From: Sphingomonas sp. LaA6.9
Lineage (GTDB): Bacteria; Pseudomonadota; Alphaproteobacteria; Sphingomonadales; Sphingomonadaceae
Direction of reading: 5' to 3'
Assembly (NCBI RefSeq): GCF_022601895.1
Contig: NZ_JAKVIO010000024.1
Coordinates: 1-64,000, forward strand
Length of the DNA stretch: 64,000 bases
Of the stretch, positions 34,373 through 44,172 are shown in pieces. Positions within the stretch are counted from its first letter, which is position 1; each line of letters starts with the position of its first letter. Made by a program: the position numbers and the translations under genes. The notes beneath the pieces were generated by a model. It had not been told where the DNA came from. It saw nothing but the letters and a program-made list of their open reading frames with translations, and searched no databases.

Positions 34373-36145
34373 ATGACCAGTTTCGCAAAGCCGGTATTGC
34401 TTGCTGCCGCCGCAACCATGCTGATGGGGATCGCACCCGCCGCACCGCCGCCATCGCCGCAACTGCTCGAACTGCTCGATCCCACGCGGACGATGCGTAG
34501 CCTGTGCGGTAGCAAGGCAGCGGGAAGCGCACTGCGGCAGCGGCTCCGCTTTGCCGCGGCCTATCAGGCTGGGCAGCCGGGCAGCGGTGCGGTGCCGCTA
34601 CTGACGGGGCTTGGCGGCACGAGCTTCAAGATCACCGCCGCCGATCCGATGGCGCAGCGCTATTTTGATCAGGGGCTGATGCTCGCCTACGGTTTCAACC
34701 ATCGCGGCGCGGTCAGCGCCTTTCGTGAGGCGCAGCGCCGCGATTCGCAATGCGCGATGTGTTTCTGGGGCGAGGCGCTCGCCTATGGCCCCAATATCAA
34801 TGCGCCGATGGACGCGGCGAGCCTTGCCCCGACGATGACGGCGCTGCGCCGCGCGACCGCGCTGAAGGCGGGCGCGACACCCGTCGAACAGGCGCTGATC
34901 GAGGCGCTTGGCGCGCGCTATTCGGACGCGAAAACCGCAGATCGCGCCGCGCTCGACATGGCCTATGCCGAGGCGATGCTCAAGGTCGCGGCGCGCTTTC
35001 CCGAACATGACGACGCCGCGATCCTCGCCGCCGAGGCGGTGATGGACACGAGCCCCTGGAACTACTGGGAAGCCGACGGGCGCACGCCCAAGGGCAGGAT
35101 CGGCGAGGCGGTGACGCTGATCGAGCGCGTGATGGCGCGCAATCCGCAGCACGCACAGGCCGCGCATGTCTATATCCATCTGGTCGAGGCGAGCGACGCG
35201 AAGCGCGCCGAGGCGGCGGCCGACCGGCTGGCCAAGCCGCTTGCGCCCGCGGCGGGGCATCTCGTCCACATGCCAAGCCATATCTATTACGTGCTCGGCC
35301 GCTTCGACGACTCGATCCGCGTCAATGTGGCTGCGGTGCGCGCCGATGAGGCGTGGCTCAAGGCGTCGGACGACAAGGGCATCTATCGCTACGGCTATTA
35401 CCCGCACAATGTGCATTTCCTCGTCGCCTCGGCGCAGATGCTGGGCGACATGAAGACCGCGATTGCCGAGGCACAGCGGCTGCGCGCGCTGCTCGAACCC
35501 GATGTTTCGATGGCGATCGCGTGGATCCAGGCGATCGATGCCGCGCCCTATCAGGCCTATGCGCAGTTCGCCGCGCCTGCGGAAATCCTCGCGCTGCCCG
35601 CGCCCGATCCGCGCCTGCCCTTTGTGACCGCGATGCGGCATTATGCGCGCGCGGTCGCCTATGCGCAGCAGCGTGACGATGCGCGCGCGGGTGCCGAGAT
35701 CGCGGCGATCGCGAAGCTGCGTACCACCGCGAATTTCGCGAACGAGGTTGCGCAGGGCATGCCCGCACCCGATCTGATGCAGATCGCCGAGCACGTCGCG
35801 CAAGGCCGGCTTGCCTATGCGCATGGCCGCTATGCCGAAGCGGCCAGGCACTACCGCGAAGCGATCGCGGTCGAGGACAAGCTCCCCTATATGGAGCCCC
35901 CCTGGTGGTATTATCCCGTGCGTCAGTCGCTGGGCGCGGCGCTCTACCGCGCGGGCGACCGCGAAGGCGCGCGGCAGGCGTTCCTTGATGCGCTGGCGCG
36001 CTCGCCCGACAATGGCTGGGTGCTTTACGGGCTCGCGACGACACAGCAGTCGATGGGCGATACGCAGGCCGCCGCCGCAAGTACCGCCGCGCTTGATCGC
36101 AGGTGGCGCGGCGACCGTGCGTGGCTTTCGATCGACCGGCTGTAG
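34373..36145 (+). CDS. Exported TPR-repeat protein
   Basis: The 590-residue protein has a signal peptide (about 1-27) and helical tetratricopeptide repeats over most of its length (for example YFDQGLMLAYGFNHRGAVSA and GRLAYAHGRYAEAARHYREA). The segment FREAQRRDSQCAMCFWGEAL, with a CxxC, is typical of this uncharacterised family. It probably acts as a periplasmic protein-binding scaffold. The ATG at 34373 is chosen because it begins the signal peptide. Confidence 0.82.
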   Translation: MTSFAKPVLLAAAATMLMGIAPAAPPPSPQLLELLDPTRTMRSLCGSKAAGSALRQRLRFAAAYQAGQPGSGAVPLLTGLGGTSFKITAADPMAQRYFDQGLMLAYGFNHRGAVSAFREAQRRDSQCAMCFWGEALAYGPNINAPMDAASLAPTMTALRRATALKAGATPVEQALIEALGARYSDAKTADRAALDMAYAEAMLKVAARFPEHDDAAILAAEAVMDTSPWNYWEADGRTPKGRIGEAVTLIERVMARNPQHAQAAHVYIHLVEASDAKRAEAAADRLAKPLAPAAGHLVHMPSHIYYVLGRFDDSIRVNVAAVRADEAWLKASDDKGIYRYGYYPHNVHFLVASAQMLGDMKTAIAEAQRLRALLEPDVSMAIAWIQAIDAAPYQAYAQFAAPAEILALPAPDPRLPFVTAMRHYARAVAYAQQRDDARAGAEIAAIAKLRTTANFANEVAQGMPAPDLMQIAEHVAQGRLAYAHGRYAEAARHYREAIAVEDKLPYMEPPWWYYPVRQSLGAALYRAGDREGARQAFLDALARSPDNGWVLYGLATTQQSMGDTQAAAASTAALDRRWRGDRAWLSIDRL

Positions 36146-36281
36146 CGGCGCATTGTGCCATCAAATGACGCGCTCGCCTCAGGATTTTACCCGATGGCAT
36201 CTGGCGCTGTCCGGTACGAAAATGGCTGATGAATAAACCGTGCGACGCAATCGTCGTTCAGGGCCTGCCGGACAGTTGAGC

Positions 36282-36755
36282 ATGAGATATCTTTTCCCTG
36301 CGTTCAGTGCGGCCTTTCTCCTCGCTGCGATGCCCTTGGCTGCGCAGCAGGTCGAAGAGGTGCGGACGGCGGACGCGGAAACGCCGGCGCTGCCCGAAGA
36401 TCTGTTCAGGCTGGCGCCGGGTATATGGGCGTTCGCCAAACAGCTGTGGAAAGGCGACGAACCCTGCACTGCTGACCAGTGCGAGGCGGGCTACACCTCG
36501 GGAGATCTCGTCGTGAGCGTCGAGCGCAACAAGAAAGAACTGCGCATCGTCGCTGGCTTCCGGGGCTGTGGCAGCGTGGCCTGGAACGAATATGATGTCG
36601 GGAAAAAGGCATCCAGTGGCGATACAAAGACGATCGGAAAACGCCTCAGGAAGACGATCGGCACGTCGGCGAAATACTGCAAGGTGACAGCGCCAACGAT
36701 AGCCGCGCTCGATGCTCGACAGCTCTATCCCGCTGAGCTGACGCCAGTGCAATAA
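36282..36755 (+). CDS. Hypothetical secreted protein
   Basis: The 157-residue protein starts with a signal peptide (MRYLFPAFSAAFLLAAMPLAAQ). Four cysteines in the mature part (DEPCTADQCEAG, RGCGSV, KYCKVT) could form two disulfides. No known domain is recognised. Another in-frame ATG at 36240 would precede the signal peptide and is less likely. Confidence 0.6.
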   Translation: MRYLFPAFSAAFLLAAMPLAAQQVEEVRTADAETPALPEDLFRLAPGIWAFAKQLWKGDEPCTADQCEAGYTSGDLVVSVERNKKELRIVAGFRGCGSVAWNEYDVGKKASSGDTKTIGKRLRKTIGTSAKYCKVTAPTIAALDARQLYPAELTPVQ

Positions 36756-36762
36756 ACTGGTT

Positions 36763-36780
36763 TCCCCTGCGACGAGGGGA
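36763..36780. terminator. Short hairpin between convergent genes
   Basis: TCCCCT-GCGACG-AGGGGA forms a 6-bp stem in the 36-bp gap between two convergent genes. It may be a weak bidirectional terminator. Confidence 0.4.
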
Positions 36781-36791
36781 GGGTTCAAACC

Positions 36792-37796
36792 TCAGCGCGG
36801 CTGGGGTTCGGGAAATTTCCAGCGGCCGTCGAGCACTTCGGCGCGCGGGCGATAGAGACGGACGGTGTAGTTCCAGCCCGGGGTGATCGGCAGACAATTG
36901 CGTACGCCACCGCCGCAGCCCCCGAACTGGATCGCGTACGAACCATCGCTATCTTTCGCCGCGGTCACATTGTTGAGCGAATAGGCGTTCTGCGGATTGG
37001 GCGCGAAGAAGCCATCTTCGTCGTAGACGCTGACCGACCAGAAACCGTCCACGGGCACGTCGCGCACGGTAAGGCGGTACACCGTCTTGCCGTCATTCGC
37101 ATCGGGTTTGCCGGCAACATAGGTCGCGTCCTTCGGCGGGTTCCCGCCCCAGCCCCGCGCGGTGCCGATAAGATGCGACCTGGGATCGACCTCTTCACGC
37201 GTGCCAAAGGCCCGTCGTATGTCGAAGTCTGTCATTTCGTTGATCGCATCACGGGTTTTGGTGAGCGAAGCCTTGTCCCATTTCGGAATCTCGAAACGAC
37301 CCGGACTCTGCTGTTCGACGCGGATGGCGTCCTGCAGCGCATGGGCCGCTTTGAGGTCGGCCGGACTATTGGGGTCGACGAATGTCCTCACCAGCAGCAG
37401 CAGATAGCGCGTGCCGGCGGCCTCGCGCGTGAAGCGATGCGATCCCCCGTCGTATATCGTCTGCAGCGCATAATGATCCTCGTTGATCGCGAGCAACGAC
37501 CTGAACCGTCCTCCGGCATCGGGCAGCGTGACCGTGACCGGTCCGGCATCGAGATCGAACACCGCGCTGGAATAAAGCGTATCGCGGTTGCTGCGCACGA
37601 CCGTCTGTTTGTCGATCGGGGTCAGTTCGCGCATGTGATCGAACTTGCCGATTCCGACGCCTTCGACCATTCTGGCGAAATAGGTGTCGGTTTCGGCGCG
37701 GACGAAGTTGTCGAGCGTCACCGTCTGCACATTGGCGTCCTGCGACAAGGCCGGGGTACTGGCGGCGAGAAGTATCATGGCAATCGCGGTGCGCAT
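36792..37796 (-). CDS. DUF1254/DUF1214-domain exported protein
   Basis: The 334-residue protein has an 18-residue signal peptide (to ALSQ), an N-terminal DUF1254 region (NFVRAETDTYFARM, NRDTLYSSAVFDLDAG) and a C-terminal DUF1214 region (DVPVDGFWSVSVYDEDGFF). The combination is common in proteobacteria, and the family is of unknown function. It is divergent from the transglutaminase-like protease gene. Confidence 0.88.
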   Translation of the reverse strand: MRTAIAMILLAASTPALSQDANVQTVTLDNFVRAETDTYFARMVEGVGIGKFDHMRELTPIDKQTVVRSNRDTLYSSAVFDLDAGPVTVTLPDAGGRFRSLLAINEDHYALQTIYDGGSHRFTREAAGTRYLLLLVRTFVDPNSPADLKAAHALQDAIRVEQQSPGRFEIPKWDKASLTKTRDAINEMTDFDIRRAFGTREEVDPRSHLIGTARGWGGNPPKDATYVAGKPDANDGKTVYRLTVRDVPVDGFWSVSVYDEDGFFAPNPQNAYSLNNVTAAKDSDGSYAIQFGGCGGGVRNCLPITPGWNYTVRLYRPRAEVLDGRWKFPEPQPR

Positions 37797-38002
37797 CGGG
37801 TTGCTCCATTGCCGAAATCGGGGGTTATAACCTGCGCGGAAATCTATGTTGCGGACGCGCGCGCGCCTATCGGCAAAAACCCCGACCCCGGAACGTCAGC
37901 GGTTCCGGCCGATGGGCGAAGCGGCGACAGCCAGTACCACCCGACTCGCATTTGCACCACTTCATCGAATGGCGCTGGCTTTCGCTCGCGTAACGATGTT
38001 GG

Positions 38003-38854
38003 ATGATGGGCGCGGGAGCGGAACATAACCCGCAAGAGGTCGCAAATAGCCCCGGGGCACCTTTCGGTTTGGGTCGTTTTTTCGTCATTGCAGCGCTGCT
38101 GCTTGCCGTCCCTGTGCGCGCCGTCGGCGAGCCGGTCGATCCCGTGGCGGCGGAACCATCCTTCTGCGCCAGCGCCATATCCGAAACCACGGCACAATTG
38201 CCGGGCAGCGGGCTCGTCATCGCGATTCCCGCGAGCGATTGCGACGAGACGCCGCAACCGCCGCCAAGACCCGCCGGCCCGGACGTCTTCGGTTCGGCCG
38301 CACTTGCCGTGGCGTCGACACCGCTCGATGCGCGCTGGCGCGCAGCGCGCGATGCCGGCCCCCCAGGCGATGGCCCATGGACGCCGATGCTGCGCGAAGC
38401 CGCGGCGCAGGAGCGCGCTGCGCAGCTCCGGCTCGTCAATGGCTGGGTCAACGCGCGGCTGGGCTTTGCCGAGGACATCGACCGTGACGACTGGGCATCG
38501 CTGGCGCGCTCCTTCGCGCGCGGGCGCGGCGATTGCGAGGATTTCGCGATCGCCAAGCTGCAATTGCTCGAAAGCCTCGGCCTGCCGAGTGACGACATGT
38601 ATCTGGTGATCGTCCGCGATGAGCCGCGCGGCGCCGACCATGCGGTGCTCGCGGTGCGCGAGGGCGCGGGGCTCGTCGTGCTCGACAGCAAGGCCGACCG
38701 GATCCTGCGGTCCGAGGAAGTAGCAGGCTATCGTCCGATTTTGAGCTACAGCACCGAATTCGCATGGACGCATGGCTATGCGCAGCACCTTTCCGCGCCC
38801 GGCGGCGACCGCGCCTCACGTCCCGCTGAACGCTCGAAAGAAGGAGCGCAGTAG
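38003..38854 (+). CDS. Transglutaminase-like cysteine peptidase (BTLCP)
   Basis: The 283-residue protein belongs to the bacterial transglutaminase-like cysteine proteinase family (DUF920), whose best-known member is LapG. The catalytic triad is in place: Cys178 (RGDCEDFA), His213 (ADHAVLA) and Asp228 (LDSKAD). A hydrophobic stretch (residues 26-41) may be a signal or anchor. LapG acts with the c-di-GMP receptor LapD on adhesins, but no lapD or adhesin gene is near. The start may be the ATG at 38003 or 38006. Confidence 0.85.
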   Translation: MMGAGAEHNPQEVANSPGAPFGLGRFFVIAALLLAVPVRAVGEPVDPVAAEPSFCASAISETTAQLPGSGLVIAIPASDCDETPQPPPRPAGPDVFGSAALAVASTPLDARWRAARDAGPPGDGPWTPMLREAAAQERAAQLRLVNGWVNARLGFAEDIDRDDWASLARSFARGRGDCEDFAIAKLQLLESLGLPSDDMYLVIVRDEPRGADHAVLAVREGAGLVVLDSKADRILRSEEVAGYRPILSYSTEFAWTHGYAQHLSAPGGDRASRPAERSKEGAQ

Positions 38855-38891
38855 CTCCAAAGAATAGCACCGGTCAGCTCCCGATTGTGAC

Positions 38892-40139
38892 ATGCTCGAA
38901 ACCGGGGTGCGAAGAGCCATGGCCAGTGTTCATGCCGGAAACGTCCGGGCAGAGGATGCTCTGAAAGGCAATGCGTTTGGCGGGCGGAACATCCCATCAC
39001 GCGGCACCAGCGTAATGTTCGTCCTGCCTGCGCTTGGCGCTGGCGGAGCGGAGCGCGTCGTCAACATCGTGGCGAACGCGCTCGCTGCCCGCGGCTGGCG
39101 GGTCAGTGTCGTTACTTTCGACGATCCCGACGAAGCTTCCTATTATGATTATGCGCAGGCGGTGACGCTTTTGCGGCTCGGAGTGCCGCGCAGACGCCAG
39201 ATGCGCGCGATCGCAGCCTTTGTCGCGGCGGGGCGCGTGCGGCGCTTGCGCCGTGCCCTTTCAACAGCGGCGCCCGGCATCGTCATCAGTTTCCTGACAC
39301 GCACCAATGTGCTGACGCTGCTGGCCGCCATCGGCACCGGGTTGCCCGTGATCGTCTCCGAGCGCAACAACCCCCGGCTCCAGCATTTCGGTCCGGTGTG
39401 GAGCTGGCTGCGATCGCGCCTTTACCGCCGCGCATATGGACTGGTGACGATGACGCAGGGTGCGATGGATTGCTTCCCGCCCGCTCTGCGGCCGCGACAC
39501 TGGGTAATCCCCAATCCCGCCGTGACCGCCGCGCAAGCGCCTGTAGCCGGCGGTGCAACCAAGGGGCTCGTGGCGGCAGGGCGACTGGTGCCTCAAAAGG
39601 GCTTCGACCTGCTGCTCGAAGCCTTTGCGCGGATCGCGGGCGAGCATCCTGACTGGGAACTGGTGATCTGGGGCGAGGGACCCGAGCGCACCGTGCTGGA
39701 GAACGCGGCGCTGCGGCTCGGCATCGCCGCGCGCGTCCGCATGCCGGGCTTGTCGGCGCGTCCGGGGGGCTGGGCGGCGCAGGGCGATCTGTTCGTGATG
39801 TCCTCGCGCTACGAGGGGTGGGGCAATGTGCTGCTCGAGGCGCTCGGCGCTGGCATGCCTGCGATCGCGTTCGACTGTCCCTGGGGGCCGCGCGAAATGA
39901 TCGACCACGGCGTCAACGGGATGCTGGTCGCGCCCGGGGACGTGGCCGCGCTCGCCGGGAGGATAAGTGCCTTGATGCACGATGCAGCGCTGCGCGCGCG
40001 CCTTGGTGCCGCGGCACGCCGGTCGGTCGACAAATTCGCTGCCGACGATGTGGTCGCGGCATGGGAAGCGATCATCGTGGACGCGGTCGCCATGCGCCGA
40101 GCATCGCTGGACGCCCGGCCGCGCCCGACTATTTTTTGA
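38892..40139 (+). CDS. GT4-family glycosyltransferase
   Basis: This 415-residue GT-B glycosyltransferase has an N-terminal acceptor domain (VLPALGAGGAERVVNIVANA) and a C-terminal nucleotide-sugar domain (GRLVPQKGFDLLLEAF, SSRYEGWGNVLLEALGAGMP). It likely acts in cell-surface glycan synthesis. An earlier Met-rich leader of about 38 residues is poorly conserved, so a start nearer the FVLPALG segment is possible. Its last 11 bp overlap the convergent M20 gene. Confidence 0.88.
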   Translation: MLETGVRRAMASVHAGNVRAEDALKGNAFGGRNIPSRGTSVMFVLPALGAGGAERVVNIVANALAARGWRVSVVTFDDPDEASYYDYAQAVTLLRLGVPRRRQMRAIAAFVAAGRVRRLRRALSTAAPGIVISFLTRTNVLTLLAAIGTGLPVIVSERNNPRLQHFGPVWSWLRSRLYRRAYGLVTMTQGAMDCFPPALRPRHWVIPNPAVTAAQAPVAGGATKGLVAAGRLVPQKGFDLLLEAFARIAGEHPDWELVIWGEGPERTVLENAALRLGIAARVRMPGLSARPGGWAAQGDLFVMSSRYEGWGNVLLEALGAGMPAIAFDCPWGPREMIDHGVNGMLVAPGDVAALAGRISALMHDAALRARLGAAARRSVDKFAADDVVAAWEAIIVDAVAMRRASLDARPRPTIF

Positions 40140-41439
40140 GCGTTTCGAGTGCGGCGGCGGTCATCGCCTCGGTGGCGGTCGCGATCACCGCCTCGGCCTC
40201 GGGCGCCCAGAAGGGTGAGTGGAGCGAGGGCAGCTTGCCGGCGTCGCCACCCGCCTTGTCCCATTGTGCCTTCGATACGCCCCCAACCCAGAAGATCAGG
40301 CTCTGGATGTTCTTGTCGGCAAGATAGTAGCGGCTGAAATCCTCGCCACCCATCACCGCGGGCGTGTCGATCACGCGATCCTTGCCGAAACGCTCGGTGA
40401 AGAGCGTCTTCATCTGGCCCGAGAGCGGTTCGGTGTTGAAGGTGGATGGAGTAAACTCGTCCTTCACGGTCACCACGGGCATCCGGTCCTCGGGCATGCC
40501 CGAGGCGATCGCCTCGCCCTTCGCGATACGTGCGATGCCGTCGAGCAGCATCTGGCGCGTTGCGGGCGAATAGCTGCGCACGGTGAGCAGCAAGCGCGCC
40601 TCGTCGGGGATGATGTTGTGCTTGGCCCCGGCCTGGAAGCTGCCCACGGTCACCACCGCCGAATCCTGCGGATCGAGTTCGCGTGAGACGAGCGTCTGCA
40701 GCGCGGTCACGATGCGCGAGGCGAGCACGATCGGGTCCTTGGTCGTATTGGGATAGGCGCCGTGGCCACCTACGCCCTTCACGACGATATCGACCGAATC
40801 GACATTGGCGAGCGCATAGCCCGAGCGGATGCCGATCACGCCCGCGGGCATACTCGCGGCGTCGTGGAAGCCGATCACCGTCTGCGGTCTGGGGAAACGC
40901 GTATAGAGCCCGTCGGCGAGCATCGCGGCCGCGCCCGAGCCGATCTCCTCGGCGGGCTGGGCGTAGAGCACGAGCGTGCCCGACCACGTCTCCTTCATCG
41001 CGGCCATCCGACGCGCAGTGCCGATGAGCGCGGTCATGTGGGTATCGTGGCCGCAGGCGTGCATGATCGGCGTCACGAGCCCCTCGCGCGTCTTGCCCGT
41101 CGCCTTGCTGGCGAAGGGCAGGCCGGTCTGTTCGGGGACCGGAAGCCCGTCCATGTCGGCGCGCAGCGCGAGCACTGGACCAGGACCATTCTTCATCACC
41201 GCGACGACGCCGGTCCTCCCGACCTTCTCGGTGACCACGAACCCGAGCTTCCTGAACTCGGTGGCGAGCCGGGCGGCCGACTTCACCTCCTCGAAGCTCA
41301 GTTCGGGATTGGCGTGGAGATCGCGGTAGATCGTCATCAGCGATGTCATGTCGCTCGCGACTGCGTCGCGCACTGGCTCGGCGACGGCGGGCGTGGCGAA
41401 AAGCAGGGGCGCAAGGGCGAGCAGACGACGCATCAACAT
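40129..41439 (-). CDS. M20-family amidohydrolase, exported
   Basis: The 436-residue metal hydrolase has a signal peptide (MRRLLALAPLLFATPAVA). Metal-site motifs are ADMDGLPVPEQTG, HACGHDTHM and AEEIGSG. The closest group is the IAA-amino-acid/hippurate hydrolase type, which cleaves N-acyl amino acids. The dimerisation (lid) domain lies in the middle. The substrate is unknown. Confidence 0.92.
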   Translation of the reverse strand: MLMRRLLALAPLLFATPAVAEPVRDAVASDMTSLMTIYRDLHANPELSFEEVKSAARLATEFRKLGFVVTEKVGRTGVVAVMKNGPGPVLALRADMDGLPVPEQTGLPFASKATGKTREGLVTPIMHACGHDTHMTALIGTARRMAAMKETWSGTLVLYAQPAEEIGSGAAAMLADGLYTRFPRPQTVIGFHDAASMPAGVIGIRSGYALANVDSVDIVVKGVGGHGAYPNTTKDPIVLASRIVTALQTLVSRELDPQDSAVVTVGSFQAGAKHNIIPDEARLLLTVRSYSPATRQMLLDGIARIAKGEAIASGMPEDRMPVVTVKDEFTPSTFNTEPLSGQMKTLFTERFGKDRVIDTPAVMGGEDFSRYYLADKNIQSLIFWVGGVSKAQWDKAGGDAGKLPSLHSPFWAPEAEAVIATATEAMTAAALETLKK

Positions 41440-41456
41440 TTCTCCTTGAGAGGTTT

Positions 41457-42098
41457 TCAGGCGGCGGGAACGGGAACGAGCTCGATCACGTCCATCACCG
41501 ATTCGAAGCGGGGATAGGGCAGAATCAGACGCCAGCGTGCGGGGCCGATGCGCTCGACCGCGCCCGCCATGTCGCGATCGGCGTCGCGGCCATAATCGAT
41601 CGCGCGGCGTTCATCGCCGAGCATCAGCGTGCCGAGGAAGATCTGGCGCTGCGCGTCATTGTCGAAAATCAGCCCGACAGGGCGCTGCGATCCGCTCATC
41701 TTGGCAAAGCTCGCAACCTCACCTTCATCCTCGACGCGGCAGGCAAAGGCGGGGTAGCGCGTGAATGCACCCATGCCCTCGCGCGCAGCGCCCAGCTTGA
41801 TGACGCGGCAGCGATAGTCACCCTTGGGCAACCGCGCGCCCGGCAGCGCCGAATCGGGATTGAGAAGCGCGCCCTCGGCTGCGATCTCGGCCGAATGCCC
41901 GGCAGCGCGCGCCTGGCCGAGCGCCTCGGTAAAGGCGGTCCGCCACTGATTGATGCGACGGCGGTCCTCGGGCGTTGCGACGACGCGCCAGTTGGCCGTT
42001 GCGGGCGCGGAGAGCGTGATCGGATTGGGCGATGCGTCACCCGATGCGCAGCCGGCAAGCGGAAGCGCGAAAAGAAATGCCCTCAGTCCCCAGCCCAT
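41457..42098 (-). CDS. DUF4893 lipoprotein
   Basis: The 213-residue protein has a lipobox LAGC with Cys17 as the lipid anchor. The body matches DUF4893 (WRVVATPEDRRRINQWRTAF, DYRCRVIKLG, MSGSQRPVGLIFDND). The function is unknown. It lies 17 bp upstream of the M20 gene on the same strand, suggesting a shared transcript. Confidence 0.82.
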   Translation of the reverse strand: MGWGLRAFLFALPLAGCASGDASPNPITLSAPATANWRVVATPEDRRRINQWRTAFTEALGQARAAGHSAEIAAEGALLNPDSALPGARLPKGDYRCRVIKLGAAREGMGAFTRYPAFACRVEDEGEVASFAKMSGSQRPVGLIFDNDAQRQIFLGTLMLGDERRAIDYGRDADRDMAGAVERIGPARWRLILPYPRFESVMDVIELVPVPAA

Positions 42099-42149
42099 GC
42101 GCGACCATTCTGTTTGTGTGGGTCGCGACGATAGCAGGACGGCGCTGCT

Positions 42150-42252
42150 TGGAAAGCGCTATTGCGCGGTCCAGCCGCCATCACTGGAAAGCGCTATTGC
42201 GCGGTCCAGCCGCCATCACTGGAAAGCGCTATTGCGCGGTCCAGCCGCCATC
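42150..42252. repeat. Three 35-bp tandem repeats at the 3' end of the hydroxybutyrate dehydrogenase gene
   Basis: A 35-bp unit (beginning TGGAAAGCGCTATTGCGCGG) occurs at 42150-42184 and 42185-42219 without change, and again at 42220-42252 over 33 bases inside the gene's end. The unit includes the codons for DGGWTAQ and the stop codon. The two outer copies lie after the stop and are non-coding duplicates. Confidence 0.95.
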
Positions 42253-43014
42253 GACGGGGAGGTTGGCGCCCGTGATCCCTGCGGCTTCATCGCGGCACAG
42301 AAAGACCGCCAGCGCCGCGACCTGCTCCACCGTCACGAACTGCTTGGTCGGCTGCGCGTCCAGCAGCACGTCGTTGATGACCTGTTCGCGCGTGAGGCCG
42401 CGTGTCTTCATCGTGTCGGGGATCTGCTTCTCGACGAGCGGCGTCCAGACATAGCCGGGGCTGATCGCGTTCACGGTGATGCCATGCGTCGCGACCTCGA
42501 GCGCGACGGTCTTGGTGAGACCGGCAAGGCCGTGCTTGGCCGCGACATAGGCCGACTTGTTGGGGCTGGCGACGAAGGAATGCGCCGACGCAGTGGAGAT
42601 GATCCGGCCCCAGCGCTTCGCCTTCATGTGCGGCACGGCATGGTGCATGATGTGGAAGGCCGAGGAGAGGTTGATCGCGATGATCGCATTCCATTTCTCG
42701 ACCGGGAAATCCTCGATCGCCGCGACATGCTGGATGCCCGCATTGTTGATGACGATATCGGGCCCGCCGAGTTCGTCATGGCACTGCTGCACCATTGCCG
42801 CGATCGCGTCGCCATCAGTCATGTCGGCGGGCGAATAGAGCGCCCTGGCGCCGCTGATACCCTCCAGCGCCGCGCGTTCCTTCTCGATTTCGGCGGCATC
42901 GCCAAAGCCGTTGATCATCACAGCAGCGCCCTCGGCCGCGAGCGCCCTGGCATAGGCAAGCCCGATACCCGAGGTTGAGCCGGTGACGATCGCGGTCTTG
43001 CCCTTGAGGAACAT
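42229..43014 (-). CDS. bdhA: 3-hydroxybutyrate dehydrogenase
   Basis: The 261-residue short-chain dehydrogenase oxidises 3-hydroxybutyrate to acetoacetate with NAD+. It has TGSTSGIG at 11-18, NNAG at 90-93, Ser143, and Tyr156/Lys160 (YVAAK). The segment ATHGITVNAISPGYVWTPLV and the ending PVDGGWTAQ fit BdhA closely. It is followed by a 35-bp tandem duplication of its own 3' end. The patatin-like gene begins upstream on the same strand, with a 15-bp gap. Confidence 0.93.
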   Translation of the reverse strand: MFLKGKTAIVTGSTSGIGLAYARALAAEGAAVMINGFGDAAEIEKERAALEGISGARALYSPADMTDGDAIAAMVQQCHDELGGPDIVINNAGIQHVAAIEDFPVEKWNAIIAINLSSAFHIMHHAVPHMKAKRWGRIISTASAHSFVASPNKSAYVAAKHGLAGLTKTVALEVATHGITVNAISPGYVWTPLVEKQIPDTMKTRGLTREQVINDVLLDAQPTKQFVTVEQVAALAVFLCRDEAAGITGANLPVDGGWTAQ

Positions 43015-43029
43015 CAGTTACGCCTTTCT

Positions 43030-44172
43030 TCAGCGGGGTGTGAGATCGAAAGCGGCGGTCTTGCCGTCGAGAATGTTGGTGGCGAGCAGCCCCGCCCTGG
43101 AGATTGCGCCGCAGACCGCCGCCCGGCCCGCGGCCCAGTGTTCGTCCATCGTCCGCGCCGAGAATTCATAGTCGCGCGCGCCACCCTCCCACGCGTTGGC
43201 GCGGTAGATGAGATGCACGAGGTTGACCGCATGCTCGCGCGACAGTTCGGCGAGCTTTTGCACGTCGGGATCGTCGAGCAGGTCGCCCGAGAGCTTTTCG
43301 AGCACAGTGCGGATCACTTCGCGCTCCTTGCGCAGCTTCATGAGCTGGTCGGAGATCTGGCGCGTGCGGCTGGAAAAGCGGATCTCCTTCTCGCGTGCCA
43401 TCACGTCCATGATCGTGCGCGGGCGCTCATCGACCGAGGAGAAGAGATCGACCTGGAAGACGAGCATGTCCGCATCCTGATGGTCGAGCACATGCGCGAG
43501 CGGGGTGTTCGATACGAGCCCTCCGTCCCACCACCATTTGCCATCGATCTCGACCGGGGGCAGCCCCGGTGGCAACGCGCCCGAGGCCATGACGTGGCGC
43601 GCGTCGATGCGTTCCGACCGGTTGTCGAAATAATGGAAATTGCCGCTCTCGACCTCGACCGCGCCCACCGAAAAGCGCGTCGGCCCGTCGTTGAGCAGAT
43701 CCCAGTCGACAAGCTCGTCGAGTGTCTTTTGCAGCATCGCGCTGTCGTAAAAGCTCGTCGCCTCACAGGTGCCCGGCATCGCGAGCATGGGCGGGATCGG
43801 ACGCGGCGCAAAGAAGCCCGGCACTCCGAAGGTCGCGACGAAGCCCGCCGACCATTCATGGACGAACTCGCGCACCTGATCATTCTGCCAGAAGGGAAAG
43901 CTGGGCAAGGTCGCGGTGACCGTGTTCCAGAAGGCGCGCAACCGCTCGACGCGGCGCTCGGGAGCATTGCCCGCGATCAGCGCCGCGTTCACGGCGCCGA
44001 TCGAGATCCCCGCGACCCAGTCGATCTCGATCCCCGTCTCGGCGAGCGATTCGTAAACGCCCGCCTGATAGCTGCCCAGCGCACCGCCGCCCTGCAGCAC
44101 GAGCGCCACCTCGCCCGGAAGCGGCAAGGCGGCGTTCTTGGCCTGGCGGGGGGTGGGATCGGAACGCGCCAT
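43030..44172 (-). CDS. Patatin-like phospholipase (DUF3734)
   Basis: The 380-residue hydrolase has the oxyanion loop GGGALG (28-33), nucleophile GISIG with Ser57 and the aspartate in DGGLVSN. The C-terminal DUF3734 region is present. This group is often encoded beside bdhA in bacteria that store polyhydroxybutyrate, and a role in lipid or polyester turnover is inferred. The ATG at 44172 is preferred to 44259, which would add a non-conserved leader. Confidence 0.92.
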   Translation of the reverse strand: MARSDPTPRQAKNAALPLPGEVALVLQGGGALGSYQAGVYESLAETGIEIDWVAGISIGAVNAALIAGNAPERRVERLRAFWNTVTATLPSFPFWQNDQVREFVHEWSAGFVATFGVPGFFAPRPIPPMLAMPGTCEATSFYDSAMLQKTLDELVDWDLLNDGPTRFSVGAVEVESGNFHYFDNRSERIDARHVMASGALPPGLPPVEIDGKWWWDGGLVSNTPLAHVLDHQDADMLVFQVDLFSSVDERPRTIMDVMAREKEIRFSSRTRQISDQLMKLRKEREVIRTVLEKLSGDLLDDPDVQKLAELSREHAVNLVHLIYRANAWEGGARDYEFSARTMDEHWAAGRAAVCGAISRAGLLATNILDGKTAAFDLTPR

